23,140 nucleotides of DNA. Origin: Colimorpha sp045639845. Its GTDB lineage: Bacteria; Bacteroidota; Bacteroidia; Bacteroidales; P3. The stretch covers positions 1 to 23,140 of the forward strand of contig JAZUDW010000119.1 of assembly GCA_045639845.1 (NCBI GenBank), written 5' to 3'. Both the position numbers and the translations under genes were made by a program. Below the pieces are notes generated by a model. That model was not told the DNA's origin and ran no database searches. It saw nothing but the letters and a program-made list of their open reading frames with translations. Shown here piece after piece: positions 13,810 to 21,657 of this stretch (position 1 is its first letter; every line of letters begins with the position of its first letter).

Positions 13810-14778
13810 ATGAGCAATTTAGTAAAAATTAGTTCCGTCACGAAGAAACTCGTGATCGCTCTGTTGGGAGGGTTCTTGCTGCTCTTCCTTGCTTTCCACA
13901 TGTGTGCCAACCTTTGCATTCTAAGAAATGACGGTGGTGACTGGTACTCACAATTCTGCCACTTCATGGGCACTAACATCTTTGTTAAGGTCTTTGAACT
14001 CGTTCTTCTGGCAGTACTTGTGTTCCACATCATCTGCACCATCATCATCACCCTGCAGAACAAAAAGGCTCGTCCCGTGGGATATCGCCATGCCAGCAAG
14101 TCCAAAACCTCCAAGGGTTCCAAACTGATGATCTACACCGGTATTGTGATCCTTCTCTTCCTCGTGCTTCACTTCTTCAACTTCTATTTTGTGAAGATTG
14201 GTGTTACCGATGGTATCTACATGGTTAAGACCGAAGAGGTTAATAGTCAAGAACTGAATGCTCTTCAGGAATGTGCACGCTACGGCATGAGCCCCGAAGA
14301 GTTCATCGCTGCCAACGAGCAGCAGGTTCAGGCTATGGCTGCTCAGCTTGACCCCGAGCAGATGAGCCGCGTAACCGAACAGCTTGATAATATGAAGAGA
14401 GCTCTTCCCGTGCTCGCTTTTATGGAGAAAGTGGTTACCTCCGACGATATGCTCTCCGAGGATGGCAAATGGATTCACAAAATCAGCAAAGAGGACAAGA
14501 AAATGCTTAGTGAAGCTCTTCCTAAGGCAGAAATCGAACCCGACTTCTACTATCAGGCTCGCGATCTCTTCGGCAATCCTCTTTATGCTATCGTGTATCT
14601 GGCTTGCTTCGTATTCCTTTGGCTTCACATGCGTCATGCTTTCGAGAGTGCGTTCCAGACTTTGGGCCTCACCAACTATACTTGGTACCCCATCATCTCT
14701 GTGATCGGCATCATCTTCGCTTGGGTTATTTGCCTTGGCTTCGCCATCGTTCCCCTGTATGTGTTGTTTGTACTTTAA
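13810..14778 (+). CDS. frdC: Fumarate reductase/succinate dehydrogenase cytochrome b subunit, with a large periplasmic insertion
   Basis: This is the membrane anchor of the di-haem fumarate reductase, exchanging electrons with menaquinol. The 322 residues contain five transmembrane helices (about 13-38, 57-81, 106-128, 256-275 and 293-318). Candidate haem ligands are His30, His73, His121 and His276. The positive loop NKKARPVGYRHASKSKTSKGSK (84-105) places the N-terminus and that loop in the cytoplasm, so the segment between helices 3 and 4 is periplasmic. That segment (about 131-250) is hydrophilic and helical, and roughly 85-90 residues longer than I expect for Bacteroidota homologues of about 225-230 residues. 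The enzyme identity is secured by frdA and frdB downstream. Whether it works mainly as fumarate reductase or succinate dehydrogenase cannot be told from sequence; the anaerobic gene setting favours fumarate reduction. Confidence 0.93.
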   Translation: MSNLVKISSVTKKLVIALLGGFLLLFLAFHMCANLCILRNDGGDWYSQFCHFMGTNIFVKVFELVLLAVLVFHIICTIIITLQNKKARPVGYRHASKSKTSKGSKLMIYTGIVILLFLVLHFFNFYFVKIGVTDGIYMVKTEEVNSQELNALQECARYGMSPEEFIAANEQQVQAMAAQLDPEQMSRVTEQLDNMKRALPVLAFMEKVVTSDDMLSEDGKWIHKISKEDKKMLSEALPKAEIEPDFYYQARDLFGNPLYAIVYLACFVFLWLHMRHAFESAFQTLGLTNYTWYPIISVIGIIFAWVICLGFAIVPLYVLFVL

Positions 14779-14796
14779 TATTCATTAATTGAATCT

Positions 14797-14959
14797 GTAA
14801 TCAGTGATGAGTGATCAGTGATTCTTTAGTGATCAGTGATGTGTGATGAGCGTTCCGACACCCCTGTGGGTACATTCGTCGGATCACTAGTTACCGATCA
14901 CAGATCATTCAAAAGAAGTACATTCGGCGAATCACTGTTCTCGGATCACCGATCACTAT
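14797..14959 (+). repeat. Dispersed GATCAGTGAT-rich hairpin element, copy 2, between frdC and frdA
   Basis: The left half is GATCAGTGAT and GTGATGAGTGATCAG words; the right half is their complement (ACTAGTTACCGATCAC, GAATCAC, GATCACCGATCAC). Between CCGAC and GTCGG lies the apex. ACATTCGTCGGATCACT (14872-14888) is the inverted match, at 16 of 17 positions, of 632-648. The element fills most of the 208-nt frdC-frdA gap and would be transcribed in the frd message as a long structured leader. Confidence 0.7.
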
Positions 14960-14986
14960 AAAATAAACATAAGAAAGAAACATTCT

Positions 14987-16924
14987 ATGAAATTAGATTC
15001 TAAGATACCTGAAGGTCCTTTGGCTGAAAAATGGACCAATTATAAATCAGCACAAAAGCTCGTAAATCCTTCCAACAAACGTAAGATCAAAGTGATCGTT
15101 GTTGGTACCGGTCTGGCTGGTGCTTCCGCAGCAGCATCCCTGGGTGCTCTCGGTTTCGATGTAGATATTTTCTGTATTCAGGACAGCCCTCGTCGTGCTC
15201 ACTCCATTGCCGCACAGGGTGGTATCAATGCTGCCAAAAACTATCAGAATGATGGTGACAGCATCGGCCGTCTGTTCAAAGATACTATCAAAGGTGGTGA
15301 CTACCGTGCTCGCGAAGCCAATGTTTATCGTTTGGCTGAAGTCAGCGGCAGTATTATCGACCAGTGCGTTGCGCAGGGTGTGCCCTTTGCTCGCGACTAC
15401 GGTGGACTGCTCGACAACCGTTCCTTCGGTGGTACTCAGGTAAGCCGAACCTTCTATGCACGTGGTCAAACCGGTCAGCAGCTTCTCCTTGGCGCCTACG
15501 GTGCACTCAGTCGCGAGATCCATCGTGGCAGCGTTAAGCTGCACGAACGTCACGAGATGCTCGACCTCGTAGTAGTAGATGGCCGTGCTCGCGGTATCAT
15601 CACTCGTGATCTTAAGACCGGTGCCATAGAGCGCTGGGCAGCCCACGCTGTGGTAGTAGCCACCGGTGGCTACGGCAACGTTTATTTCCTTTCTACCAAT
15701 GCTATGAACTCCAATGGTTCTGCAGCTTGGGCTTGTCACAAGAAAGGTGCCTTGTTTGCCAATCCTTGCTACGTTCAGATCCACCCCACCTGTATCCCCG
15801 TTCATGGCGACTATCAGTCTAAGCTCACTCTTATGAGCGAGTCGCTTCGCAACGATGGCCGTATCTGGGTTCCCAAGAAGAAAGAAGATGCCGAAGCCAT
15901 ACGTGCTGGCAAGAAGAAAGCCAACGATATTGCTGAGGAAGATCGCGACTACTACTTGGAGCGTCGTTACCCCGCCTTCGGTAACCTCGTACCCCGCGAT
16001 GTGGCCTCTCGTGCAGCCAAAGAGCGTTGCGATGCTGGCTACGGCGTAGGTTCTACTGGTCTTGCTGTATATCTCGACTTCGCTGAGGCTATTCAGCGTC
16101 TCGGTCGCGATGTGGTAGAGGCTCGCTATGGCAACCTCTTCCAGATGTACCACAAGATTGTTGATGAAGATCCCTATACCACCCCAATGATGATTTATCC
16201 TGCTGTTCACTACACCATGGGCGGTCTTTGGGTTGACTATGAGTTGCAGACCAACGTCACCGGTCTGTTCGCTGCAGGCGAAGCCAACTTCAGCGACCAC
16301 GGTGCAAACCGTCTCGGTGCATCTGCTCTCATGCAGGGTCTCTCCGATGGCTATTTCGTTCTTCCTTATACCCTCCAAAACTATCTCGCTGACCAGATCT
16401 ACGTGGGTAAGATTTCTGATCAGACACCCGAGTTCGATCAGGCAGAGAAGGATGTTAAGGCTCGCATAGAGCGTCTGTTCTCCATCAAAGGTAGCAAGAC
16501 CGTCGATCACTTCCACAAAGAGTTGGGCAAGATTATGTGGGATTATGTAGGCATGGGCCGCAACAAGGCTGGTCTGACCAAGGGTCTTGAACTGATCACC
16601 GCTCTCGAAAACGAGTTCTGGAAAGATGTCAATGTTACGGGTACCAACGAAGAGATGAATACCGAGCTCGAAAAAGCACTCCGTGTAGCCGACTACTTCG
16701 AATTGGCTCGTCTTATTGCTACCGATGCTCTCCATCGTGAGGAATCTTGCGGTGGTCACTTCCGCGAGGAACATCAGACCGAAGATGGCGAGACGCTCCG
16801 CGACGACGACAACTTCATGTACGTAGGTGCTTGGGAGTACAAAGGCTTCCAGCAGACCGAGGAACTTCACAAAGAAGACCTCCACTACGAATACATCAAG
16901 ATCCAAAAACGTAACTACAAATAA
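14987..16924 (+). CDS. frdA: Fumarate reductase/succinate dehydrogenase flavoprotein subunit
   Basis: The catalytic subunit, a 645-residue FAD-dependent enzyme that reduces fumarate (or oxidises succinate) on the cytoplasmic face. The dinucleotide-binding motif is GTGLAG (40-45). AHSIAAQGGINAAKNYQNDG (71-90) contains His72, the expected site of covalent FAD attachment. The fumarate-site region has IHPTCIPVHG, SESLRNDGR and VHYTMGGLW, and the cap and C-terminal domains are complete (HREESCGGHFREEHQT). The C-ending, strongly biased codon use suggests high expression. No promoter is seen between frdC and frdA, only the hairpin element at 14797-14959, so frdCAB is probably one message. Family and order C-A-B are typical for Bacteroidota. 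Confidence 0.98.
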   Translation: MKLDSKIPEGPLAEKWTNYKSAQKLVNPSNKRKIKVIVVGTGLAGASAAASLGALGFDVDIFCIQDSPRRAHSIAAQGGINAAKNYQNDGDSIGRLFKDTIKGGDYRAREANVYRLAEVSGSIIDQCVAQGVPFARDYGGLLDNRSFGGTQVSRTFYARGQTGQQLLLGAYGALSREIHRGSVKLHERHEMLDLVVVDGRARGIITRDLKTGAIERWAAHAVVVATGGYGNVYFLSTNAMNSNGSAAWACHKKGALFANPCYVQIHPTCIPVHGDYQSKLTLMSESLRNDGRIWVPKKKEDAEAIRAGKKKANDIAEEDRDYYLERRYPAFGNLVPRDVASRAAKERCDAGYGVGSTGLAVYLDFAEAIQRLGRDVVEARYGNLFQMYHKIVDEDPYTTPMMIYPAVHYTMGGLWVDYELQTNVTGLFAAGEANFSDHGANRLGASALMQGLSDGYFVLPYTLQNYLADQIYVGKISDQTPEFDQAEKDVKARIERLFSIKGSKTVDHFHKELGKIMWDYVGMGRNKAGLTKGLELITALENEFWKDVNVTGTNEEMNTELEKALRVADYFELARLIATDALHREESCGGHFREEHQTEDGETLRDDDNFMYVGAWEYKGFQQTEELHKEDLHYEYIKIQKRNYK

Positions 16925-16942
16925 ACTAATTGCGACAAGGAA

Positions 16943-17713
16943 ATGAAATTTACTTTACATATATGGCGTCAAGAGAACGCCCAAGCTAAAGGACAGTTCG
17001 AGACCTACACCGTCGATAATATCTCGGCAGAGTGCTCTTTCCTCGAAATGCTCGATATCCTCAACGAGCAACTTATCAACGATAAAATCGCTCACCCCGT
17101 ATGCTTCGACAACGATTGTCGTGAAGGTATCTGCGGTATGTGCGGCCTCTATATCAACGGTCGTCCTCATGGCAACGACGATGGTGTAACCACTTGCCAG
17201 CTCCACATGCGCAAGTTCCACGATGGCGACGAGATTTGGATCGAGCCTTGGCGTGCTAAGCCCTTCCCAGTAATCAAAGACCTCGTGGTTGATCGCACTG
17301 CTTTCGACAAGATTATCCAGAGCGGCGGCTATGTGAGCACCACCACCGGAGGTGTGCCCGATGCCAACAGCATCCTCGTTCCCAAGCAGAAGAGCGACGC
17401 AGCTATGGATGCCGCTGAGTGTATCGGCTGTGGTGCCTGCGTGGCAGCATGCAAAAACGCTTCCGCTATGCTCTTCGTTAGTGCCAAGGTTAGCCACCTC
17501 GCCCTCCTTCCTCAGGGTCAGCCCGAGGCTAAGGAACGTGTGAAGAATATGATTCACAAGATGGACGAGCTCGGTTTTGGCTCTTGCACCAACACCTATG
17601 CTTGCGAAGCTGAATGCCCCAAGCAGATCAAACGTGTCAATATCGCTCGTTTGAACCGCCAGTTCATCGCTGCTTCTCTTGGCTCCGACAAGAAGAAACC
17701 TCTCAAATATTAA
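16943..17713 (+). CDS. frdB: Fumarate reductase/succinate dehydrogenase iron-sulfur subunit
   Basis: The electron-transfer subunit linking FAD of FrdA to the haems of FrdC. It has 256 residues and all three cluster sites: [2Fe-2S] Cys59, Cys64, Cys67 and Cys85 (CREGICGMC); [4Fe-4S] Cys160, Cys163, Cys166 (CIGCGAC) plus Cys225 followed by Pro; [3Fe-4S] Cys170, Cys215 and Cys221. It starts 18 nt after frdA and is followed by the strong terminator at 17798-17831. Codon use is biased as in frdA. Confidence 0.98.
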   Translation: MKFTLHIWRQENAQAKGQFETYTVDNISAECSFLEMLDILNEQLINDKIAHPVCFDNDCREGICGMCGLYINGRPHGNDDGVTTCQLHMRKFHDGDEIWIEPWRAKPFPVIKDLVVDRTAFDKIIQSGGYVSTTTGGVPDANSILVPKQKSDAAMDAAECIGCGACVAACKNASAMLFVSAKVSHLALLPQGQPEAKERVKNMIHKMDELGFGSCTNTYACEAECPKQIKRVNIARLNRQFIAASLGSDKKKPLKY

Positions 17714-17772
17714 TGGCCAATGGTGTCTCGGCCACCCCTGGTGGCTTATACACGGATCGTAGTCATTAAGTT

Positions 17773-17789
17773 TCTATCACAATGATAGA
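17773..17789. other. Small perfect hairpin before the frd terminator
   Basis: TCTATCA-CAA-TGATAGA is a perfect 7-bp stem with a 3-nt loop. Another perfect hairpin, GCCACC-CCT-GGTGGC, sits at 17731-17745. Both are transcribed in the frdB 3' region ahead of the terminator and may protect the message; no T-run follows either. Confidence 0.45.
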
Positions 17790-17797
17790 TTGACGAA

Positions 17798-17831
17798 AGA
17801 GCTCCACATGATATAGTGGGGCTCTTTTTTT
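17798..17831 (+). terminator. Intrinsic terminator of the frd operon
   Basis: AGAGCTCCAC (17798-17807) pairs with GTGGGGCTCT (17816-17825), one wobble pair, around an 8-nt loop, and is followed by seven T residues (17825-17831). This is the first convincing plus-strand terminator after the WG-repeat gene. Confidence 0.9.
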
Positions 17832-17918
17832 GATGGTACGCTCAAAAATGAAAAATATATTTTTGGGGGGTGGCAATGTTTTTTTTTGAGACAGTGGTGT
17901 GGTTTGTTGAAAAATATG

Positions 17919-17926
17919 TATTTTTG
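17919..17926 (+). promoter_or_regulatory. Promoter -7 box of the fucosidase gene
   Basis: TATTTTTG fits TAnnTTTG and lies 33 nt before the ATG. A -33 TTTG at the usual 19-21 nt distance is not obvious; the nearest, at 17903-17906, is too close. GGAG at 17947-17950 may be the ribosome binding site. Confidence 0.5.
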
Positions 17927-17959
17927 CAAATTCAAAATCTATAATCGGAGAATATATAT

Positions 17960-19399
17960 ATGCGCTACAAACGAATGATATTTGCCACGATGCTGTGGCT
18001 TTCGCTGGCAACATTAGCGGGGTGTGGATCGGCCCCAATAGAGCCCTACGGTCCCGTGCCCACGGCTGCTCAGGTGGAGTGGCAAAAGATGGAGATGAAT
18101 ATGTTTTGCCATTTCGGTCCCAACACTTTCACAGGCAATGAGTGGGGTGACGGTACAGAACCCGAGGATATCTTTGCCCCTACGGCTTTGGATTGCAACC
18201 AATGGGTGGCGGTGGCCAAGCAGGCGGGTATGAAGGGTATCATTATCACTGCCAAACATCACGATGGTTTCTGTCTTTGGCCTAACCCTGTAAGCACACA
18301 CACGGTGGCACACAGCCAATGGCGTAGTGGTAAGGGCGATGTGCTGCAGGAACTGAGCGAGGCTTGCGCCTTGGGCGGTGTCGGTTTTGGCGTTTATATT
18401 TCGCCGTGGGATAGAAACGATCCTGCCTATGGTACGGATGAGTATAATCGCAAGTTTGTTGCAACCCTGGCTTCGGCTCACGAACACTATGGCGATATCT
18501 TTGAGCAATGGTTCGACGGTGCCAATGGCGAGGGACCTACGGGCAAGAAGCAGGTGTATGACTGGGGAGCCTTCAACGAGGCTGTCCTCTCTCGTCATCC
18601 TCAGGCTGTCATCTTCAGTGATGTGGGACCTGGCTGTCGTTGGGTGGGCAACGAGTGGGGGTGTGCTGGCCGTACTTGCTGGTCAACTCTTGATATAAAA
18701 GGCTACGAGCCTGGCAAGGCTCCTTCGACGGATACGCTCAACCAAGGCAATCGCAAGGGGGCTGCTTGGGTACCCGCCGAGACGGATGTTTCCATCCGCC
18801 CAGGGTGGTTCTATCGTCCGTCTGAACATCCCAAGAGTCTTCAACAGCTGCTGACTATTTATTACAATAGTGTGGGTCGCAACTCGTTGCTTCTGCTTAA
18901 TGTACCTCCCGACACCCGTGGCCTGATACCGCAAGAGGATTCTCTGCGGCTGGTAGAGTTGCGCAAGGCGCTGGACGAAATCTTTGCAACCAATATGGCG
19001 AAGGGGGCACGTGTGTATGCTGCCTGTCCTCGCAAGGGCAAGGTCTATTCGGTCTCCAATATTCTTGACGATGATTATGATTCATACTATGCTTCAGCCG
19101 ACAATGTGGTCTGCGATACTATCACGATGGTCTTTCCCCGTATGGTGGAGTTCAACCGTGTGATGCTGCAGGAGTACATACCCCTAGGGCAGCGTATTGA
19201 GCGTTTCCATGTCGAGGCTATGGACCGGGATGCACAATGGCATACTATAGCCGAAGAGACTTCGGTGGGTTATAAGCGAATAGTGTTCACTCCTGTCACC
19301 CGTGCTATGCAGCTTCGTATTGTGATCGACAAAAGTGCTGCCAGTGTTGTGATCAACAATGTGGGTGTCTTCCTGGATAATATCTATAATGAGCAGTAG
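17960..19399 (+). CDS. GH29 alpha-L-fucosidase, lipoprotein
   Basis: A 479-residue lipoprotein with a signal peptide ending in the lipobox LAGC (Cys22), so it is envelope-anchored. Residues 30-350 are the GH29 barrel: HFGPNTFTGNEW (51-62), AKHHDGFCLWP (98-108), GVYISPWDR (144-152) and QWFDGANG with Asp186 as the expected nucleophile. RWVGNEWGCAG (227-237) recalls the GH29-B branch, which prefers alpha-1,3/1,4-linked fucose. Residues about 370-479 form a beta-sandwich, F5/8-type-like extension. It should release fucose from host or dietary glycans. There is no SusCD pair or other glycosidase beside it, so it is not in a visible polysaccharide-utilisation locus. The enzyme class is secure; linkage specificity is inferred. 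Confidence 0.95.
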   Translation: MRYKRMIFATMLWLSLATLAGCGSAPIEPYGPVPTAAQVEWQKMEMNMFCHFGPNTFTGNEWGDGTEPEDIFAPTALDCNQWVAVAKQAGMKGIIITAKHHDGFCLWPNPVSTHTVAHSQWRSGKGDVLQELSEACALGGVGFGVYISPWDRNDPAYGTDEYNRKFVATLASAHEHYGDIFEQWFDGANGEGPTGKKQVYDWGAFNEAVLSRHPQAVIFSDVGPGCRWVGNEWGCAGRTCWSTLDIKGYEPGKAPSTDTLNQGNRKGAAWVPAETDVSIRPGWFYRPSEHPKSLQQLLTIYYNSVGRNSLLLLNVPPDTRGLIPQEDSLRLVELRKALDEIFATNMAKGARVYAACPRKGKVYSVSNILDDDYDSYYASADNVVCDTITMVFPRMVEFNRVMLQEYIPLGQRIERFHVEAMDRDAQWHTIAEETSVGYKRIVFTPVTRAMQLRIVIDKSAASVVINNVGVFLDNIYNEQ

Positions 19400-19510
19400 C
19401 TGGTCGGTTTCGGCAAAAAATATATGGTCTGCATGACTGGGATTGATTTGTAATTATGTGTGTTTGAAAAACCGAAAAGCGAGGAAGAGGCGCTGTGTAT
19501 CACGTTTGTG

Positions 19511-19548
19511 CTTTGTAATGAAAAGAACTGTACTTTGTTATGAAAAGA
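19511..19548 (+). repeat. 22-nt duplication of the adenine deaminase start region
   Basis: CTTTGTAATGAAAAGA (19511-19526) and CTTTGTTATGAAAAGA (19533-19548) differ at one position and are 22 nt apart. The second contains the deaminase ATG (19540). The first ATG (19519) opens a 17-residue out-of-frame reading frame that ends at 19572, overlapping the real start. Confidence 0.7.
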
Positions 19549-21210
19549 TATATAGAAGCCCACGTGGTTGACGTGGTGAGTCGAAAGATTTTTGATGCCC
19601 GTATTGTCATCATCGATGGCCGTATTGCTGCTTTGGAGCAGCTGCCGTGCCCTTTGGCAGCAGATGCACCTTACGCATTGCCTGGCTTTGTTGATAGTCA
19701 TATTCATATTGAGAGCACGTTGTTGTCTCCCGATACTTTTGCCCGTTTGGCAGTGCAGCAAGGCACAGTGGCCGTTGTGGCTGACCCTCATGAGATTGCC
19801 AATGTGATGGGTGTTGAAGGTGTAAACTATATGATAGAGAGTGGGAAAAGGACCCGATTCTATTTCCATTTCGGAGCACCGTCGGGGGTGCCTGCCACCA
19901 CTTTTGAGACTTCGGGGGCTGTGCTCGATGCAACCCAAGTGGATGCTTTGTTGCAACGTGATGATATCTATGGACTTGCTGAGGTGATGAACGTGCCTGG
20001 TGTTTTGTTTGCCGATCCGGATCTGATGGGTAAGCTGCAGGCTGCACGCCGACTTCATAAGCCTATTGACGGGCATGCGCCTGCTGTGTCTGGCCCCCAA
20101 ATAGAGCAGTATGTGATGCAAGGTATCTCTACCGATCATGAGTGTACTACCCTCGAAGAGGCTGAGGAAAAACTTCGTCTGGGTATGAAGATACTGATTC
20201 GTGAAGGTAGTGCCGCTTGCGATTTCGAAACACTCGCACCCTTGTTGACCTCTCATGATGACTCTTTGATGTTCTGTACAGACGACAAATATGCCGATGA
20301 ATTGGAACATGGCCATATCAACGAGATTGTTAGACGGGCCATTGGCAAAGGGTTGCCGCTTTGGAATGTGCTGAATGCTGCTTGTGTTACCCCCCATCGA
20401 CACTATGGGCTTAACCATGGGTTGCTCCAGGTGGGCGACTCGGCCGATTTTATTCTGGTCGATGACCTTGTGCATTTCAATGTTTGCTCAACCACTATCA
20501 TGGGTTGCGAAGTGTATAATGCCACACGAGGCACACTCTCAGATATCTACGTTAACAATCCGATACCATATATCGAACCTATCAACAATTTCTCGGCTGT
20601 ACCCGTGTCGGCAGCCGATCTGCGTGTGGTGGCCCCTGACCATGGGTGTATGATGAAAGTAATTGTGGCTACAGAAGGATCTTTGCTCACCGATTCTAAG
20701 CTTGTGGATCCTACGATTGATAGGGGAGAGGTGATACCTTCTGTCGATGACGATGTGTTGAAGCTCGTTGTAGTAAACCGTTACAACCCCTCCAAACCCC
20801 AAGTGGCCTTTATTCAAGGTTTTGGTCTCAAGTGTGGCGCCTTGGCATCTACCATTGCCCACGATAGCCACAATGTTATCGCCATTGGTTGTTCTGACAA
20901 GGAGATTTCCCATGCAATCAATACGCTTGTTGCATGCAAAGGCGGATTATGCGTATGCGATCAGCAACGTACCACTGTGCTTCCGCTGCCTATTGCCGGA
21001 CTGATGTCCGACTTGTCGTATGGCGAGGTGGCGCATCGACACATCCGGCTCAAGAATCAGGCTGCTGAGCAGGGGTGCCAAATGGCGGCTCCATTCATGA
21101 CTCTCGCTTTTATGGCTTTGCCCGTTATCCCGAAACTCAAAATCACAGATCTAGGTCTTTTCGATAGTACAGTATTCAGTTTCACAGACTTATTTGTTTC
21201 ATCAAAATAA
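19540..21210 (+). CDS. ade: Adenine deaminase
   Basis: This enzyme deaminates adenine to hypoxanthine for purine salvage in the cytosol. The 556-residue length is normal for the bacterial Ade/AdeC amidohydrolase family. The metal site begins with DSHIHIEST (His54, His56, Glu58), followed by DPHEIANVMG, GLAEVMNVPGV and IDGHAPAVSG; the C-terminal family signature is ASTIAHDSHNVIAIG and LPVIPKLKITDLGLFD. The start at 19540 gives the canonical N-terminus, with a duplicated copy of the start region 22 nt upstream (see 19511-19548). It lies 140 nt behind the fucosidase gene with no recognisable promoter or terminator between, so read-through from that gene is possible. Confidence 0.97.
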   Translation: MKRYIEAHVVDVVSRKIFDARIVIIDGRIAALEQLPCPLAADAPYALPGFVDSHIHIESTLLSPDTFARLAVQQGTVAVVADPHEIANVMGVEGVNYMIESGKRTRFYFHFGAPSGVPATTFETSGAVLDATQVDALLQRDDIYGLAEVMNVPGVLFADPDLMGKLQAARRLHKPIDGHAPAVSGPQIEQYVMQGISTDHECTTLEEAEEKLRLGMKILIREGSAACDFETLAPLLTSHDDSLMFCTDDKYADELEHGHINEIVRRAIGKGLPLWNVLNAACVTPHRHYGLNHGLLQVGDSADFILVDDLVHFNVCSTTIMGCEVYNATRGTLSDIYVNNPIPYIEPINNFSAVPVSAADLRVVAPDHGCMMKVIVATEGSLLTDSKLVDPTIDRGEVIPSVDDDVLKLVVVNRYNPSKPQVAFIQGFGLKCGALASTIAHDSHNVIAIGCSDKEISHAINTLVACKGGLCVCDQQRTTVLPLPIAGLMSDLSYGEVAHRHIRLKNQAAEQGCQMAAPFMTLAFMALPVIPKLKITDLGLFDSTVFSFTDLFVSSK

Positions 21211-21430
21211 TGTCTGTTTTTGATGGTGTTGTGTAATTCGTTTATAATAAGTTGTTTGTGTTTGTTTGCTGAATATTAGTAATGATATTGGATGCAAAAA
21301 AAAGATTTCGATTCAGGAATCAGGACCTCATATGCGCTATTATTCATGGGATGGGTGATTTTTTTTGATACTATATAATGTTAATAATCAACAAATGGTT
21401 GTAGTCGGCAAAGGTTTGTTTGAAAAAAAA
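21211..21430. other. Intergenic stretch without recognised genes
   Basis: Between the adenine deaminase stop and the tRNA promoter the sequence is AT-rich, with several T-runs but no convincing hairpin terminator, open frame or conserved motif that I can recognise. How the deaminase transcript ends is unclear. Confidence 0.4.
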
Positions 21431-21462
21431 TTTGGTGCATTGAAAATTTGTTCTTACTTTTG
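21431..21462 (+). promoter_or_regulatory. Promoter of tRNA-Met
   Basis: TTTG (21431-21434), a 20-nt spacer and TACTTTTG (21455-21462) make a near-ideal Bacteroidota promoter about 45 nt before the mature tRNA 5' end. Confidence 0.8.
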
Positions 21463-21507
21463 CAACCGATTTCAAGAGAAGAAATCTCTTTTTTGAAAGA
21501 AAATGAT

Positions 21508-21581
21508 GGCGGGGTAGCTCAGCTGGTTAGAGCGCTGGATTCATAACCCGGAGGTCATGAGTTCAAGTCTCATCCCCGCTA
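21508..21581 (+). tRNA. tRNA-Met (anticodon CAT), probably elongator
   Basis: A 74-nt cloverleaf. The acceptor GGCGGGG pairs with CCCCGCT (a G-U at position 1-72), followed by discriminator A and no encoded CCA. The D arm is GCTC...GAGC. The anticodon loop TTCATAA gives CAT. The T arm ATGAG-TTCAAGT-CTCAT pairs perfectly. The paired first position argues against an initiator tRNA, whose 1-72 pair is normally mismatched. An Ile tRNA with modified CAT anticodon is possible but less like this body sequence. Confidence 0.93.
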
Positions 21582-21582
21582 C

Positions 21583-21613
21583 AAAAAAAGCCTCAATTTA
21601 TTGAGGCTTTTTT
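21583..21613 (+). terminator. Terminator of tRNA-Met
   Basis: AAAAAGCCTCAA pairs with TTGAGGCTTTTT around the loop TTTA, with a T-run on the plus strand and the complementary A-run on the other side, so it may work in both directions. It begins 2 nt after the tRNA. Confidence 0.92.
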
Positions 21614-21657
21614 GTATTAATAAACATTCATACACGTACTGAAGCTGCTCATTAGTC

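Noticed and set aside
15047..16906. 619-codon minus-strand frame antisense to frdA
   Set aside because: frdA is unmistakable; the open antisense frame is a by-product of its strong codon bias.
17960..21210. Polysaccharide-utilisation locus or prophage around the fucosidase
   Set aside because: No SusC/SusD, sensor, integrase, transposase or phage structural gene is present beside it.
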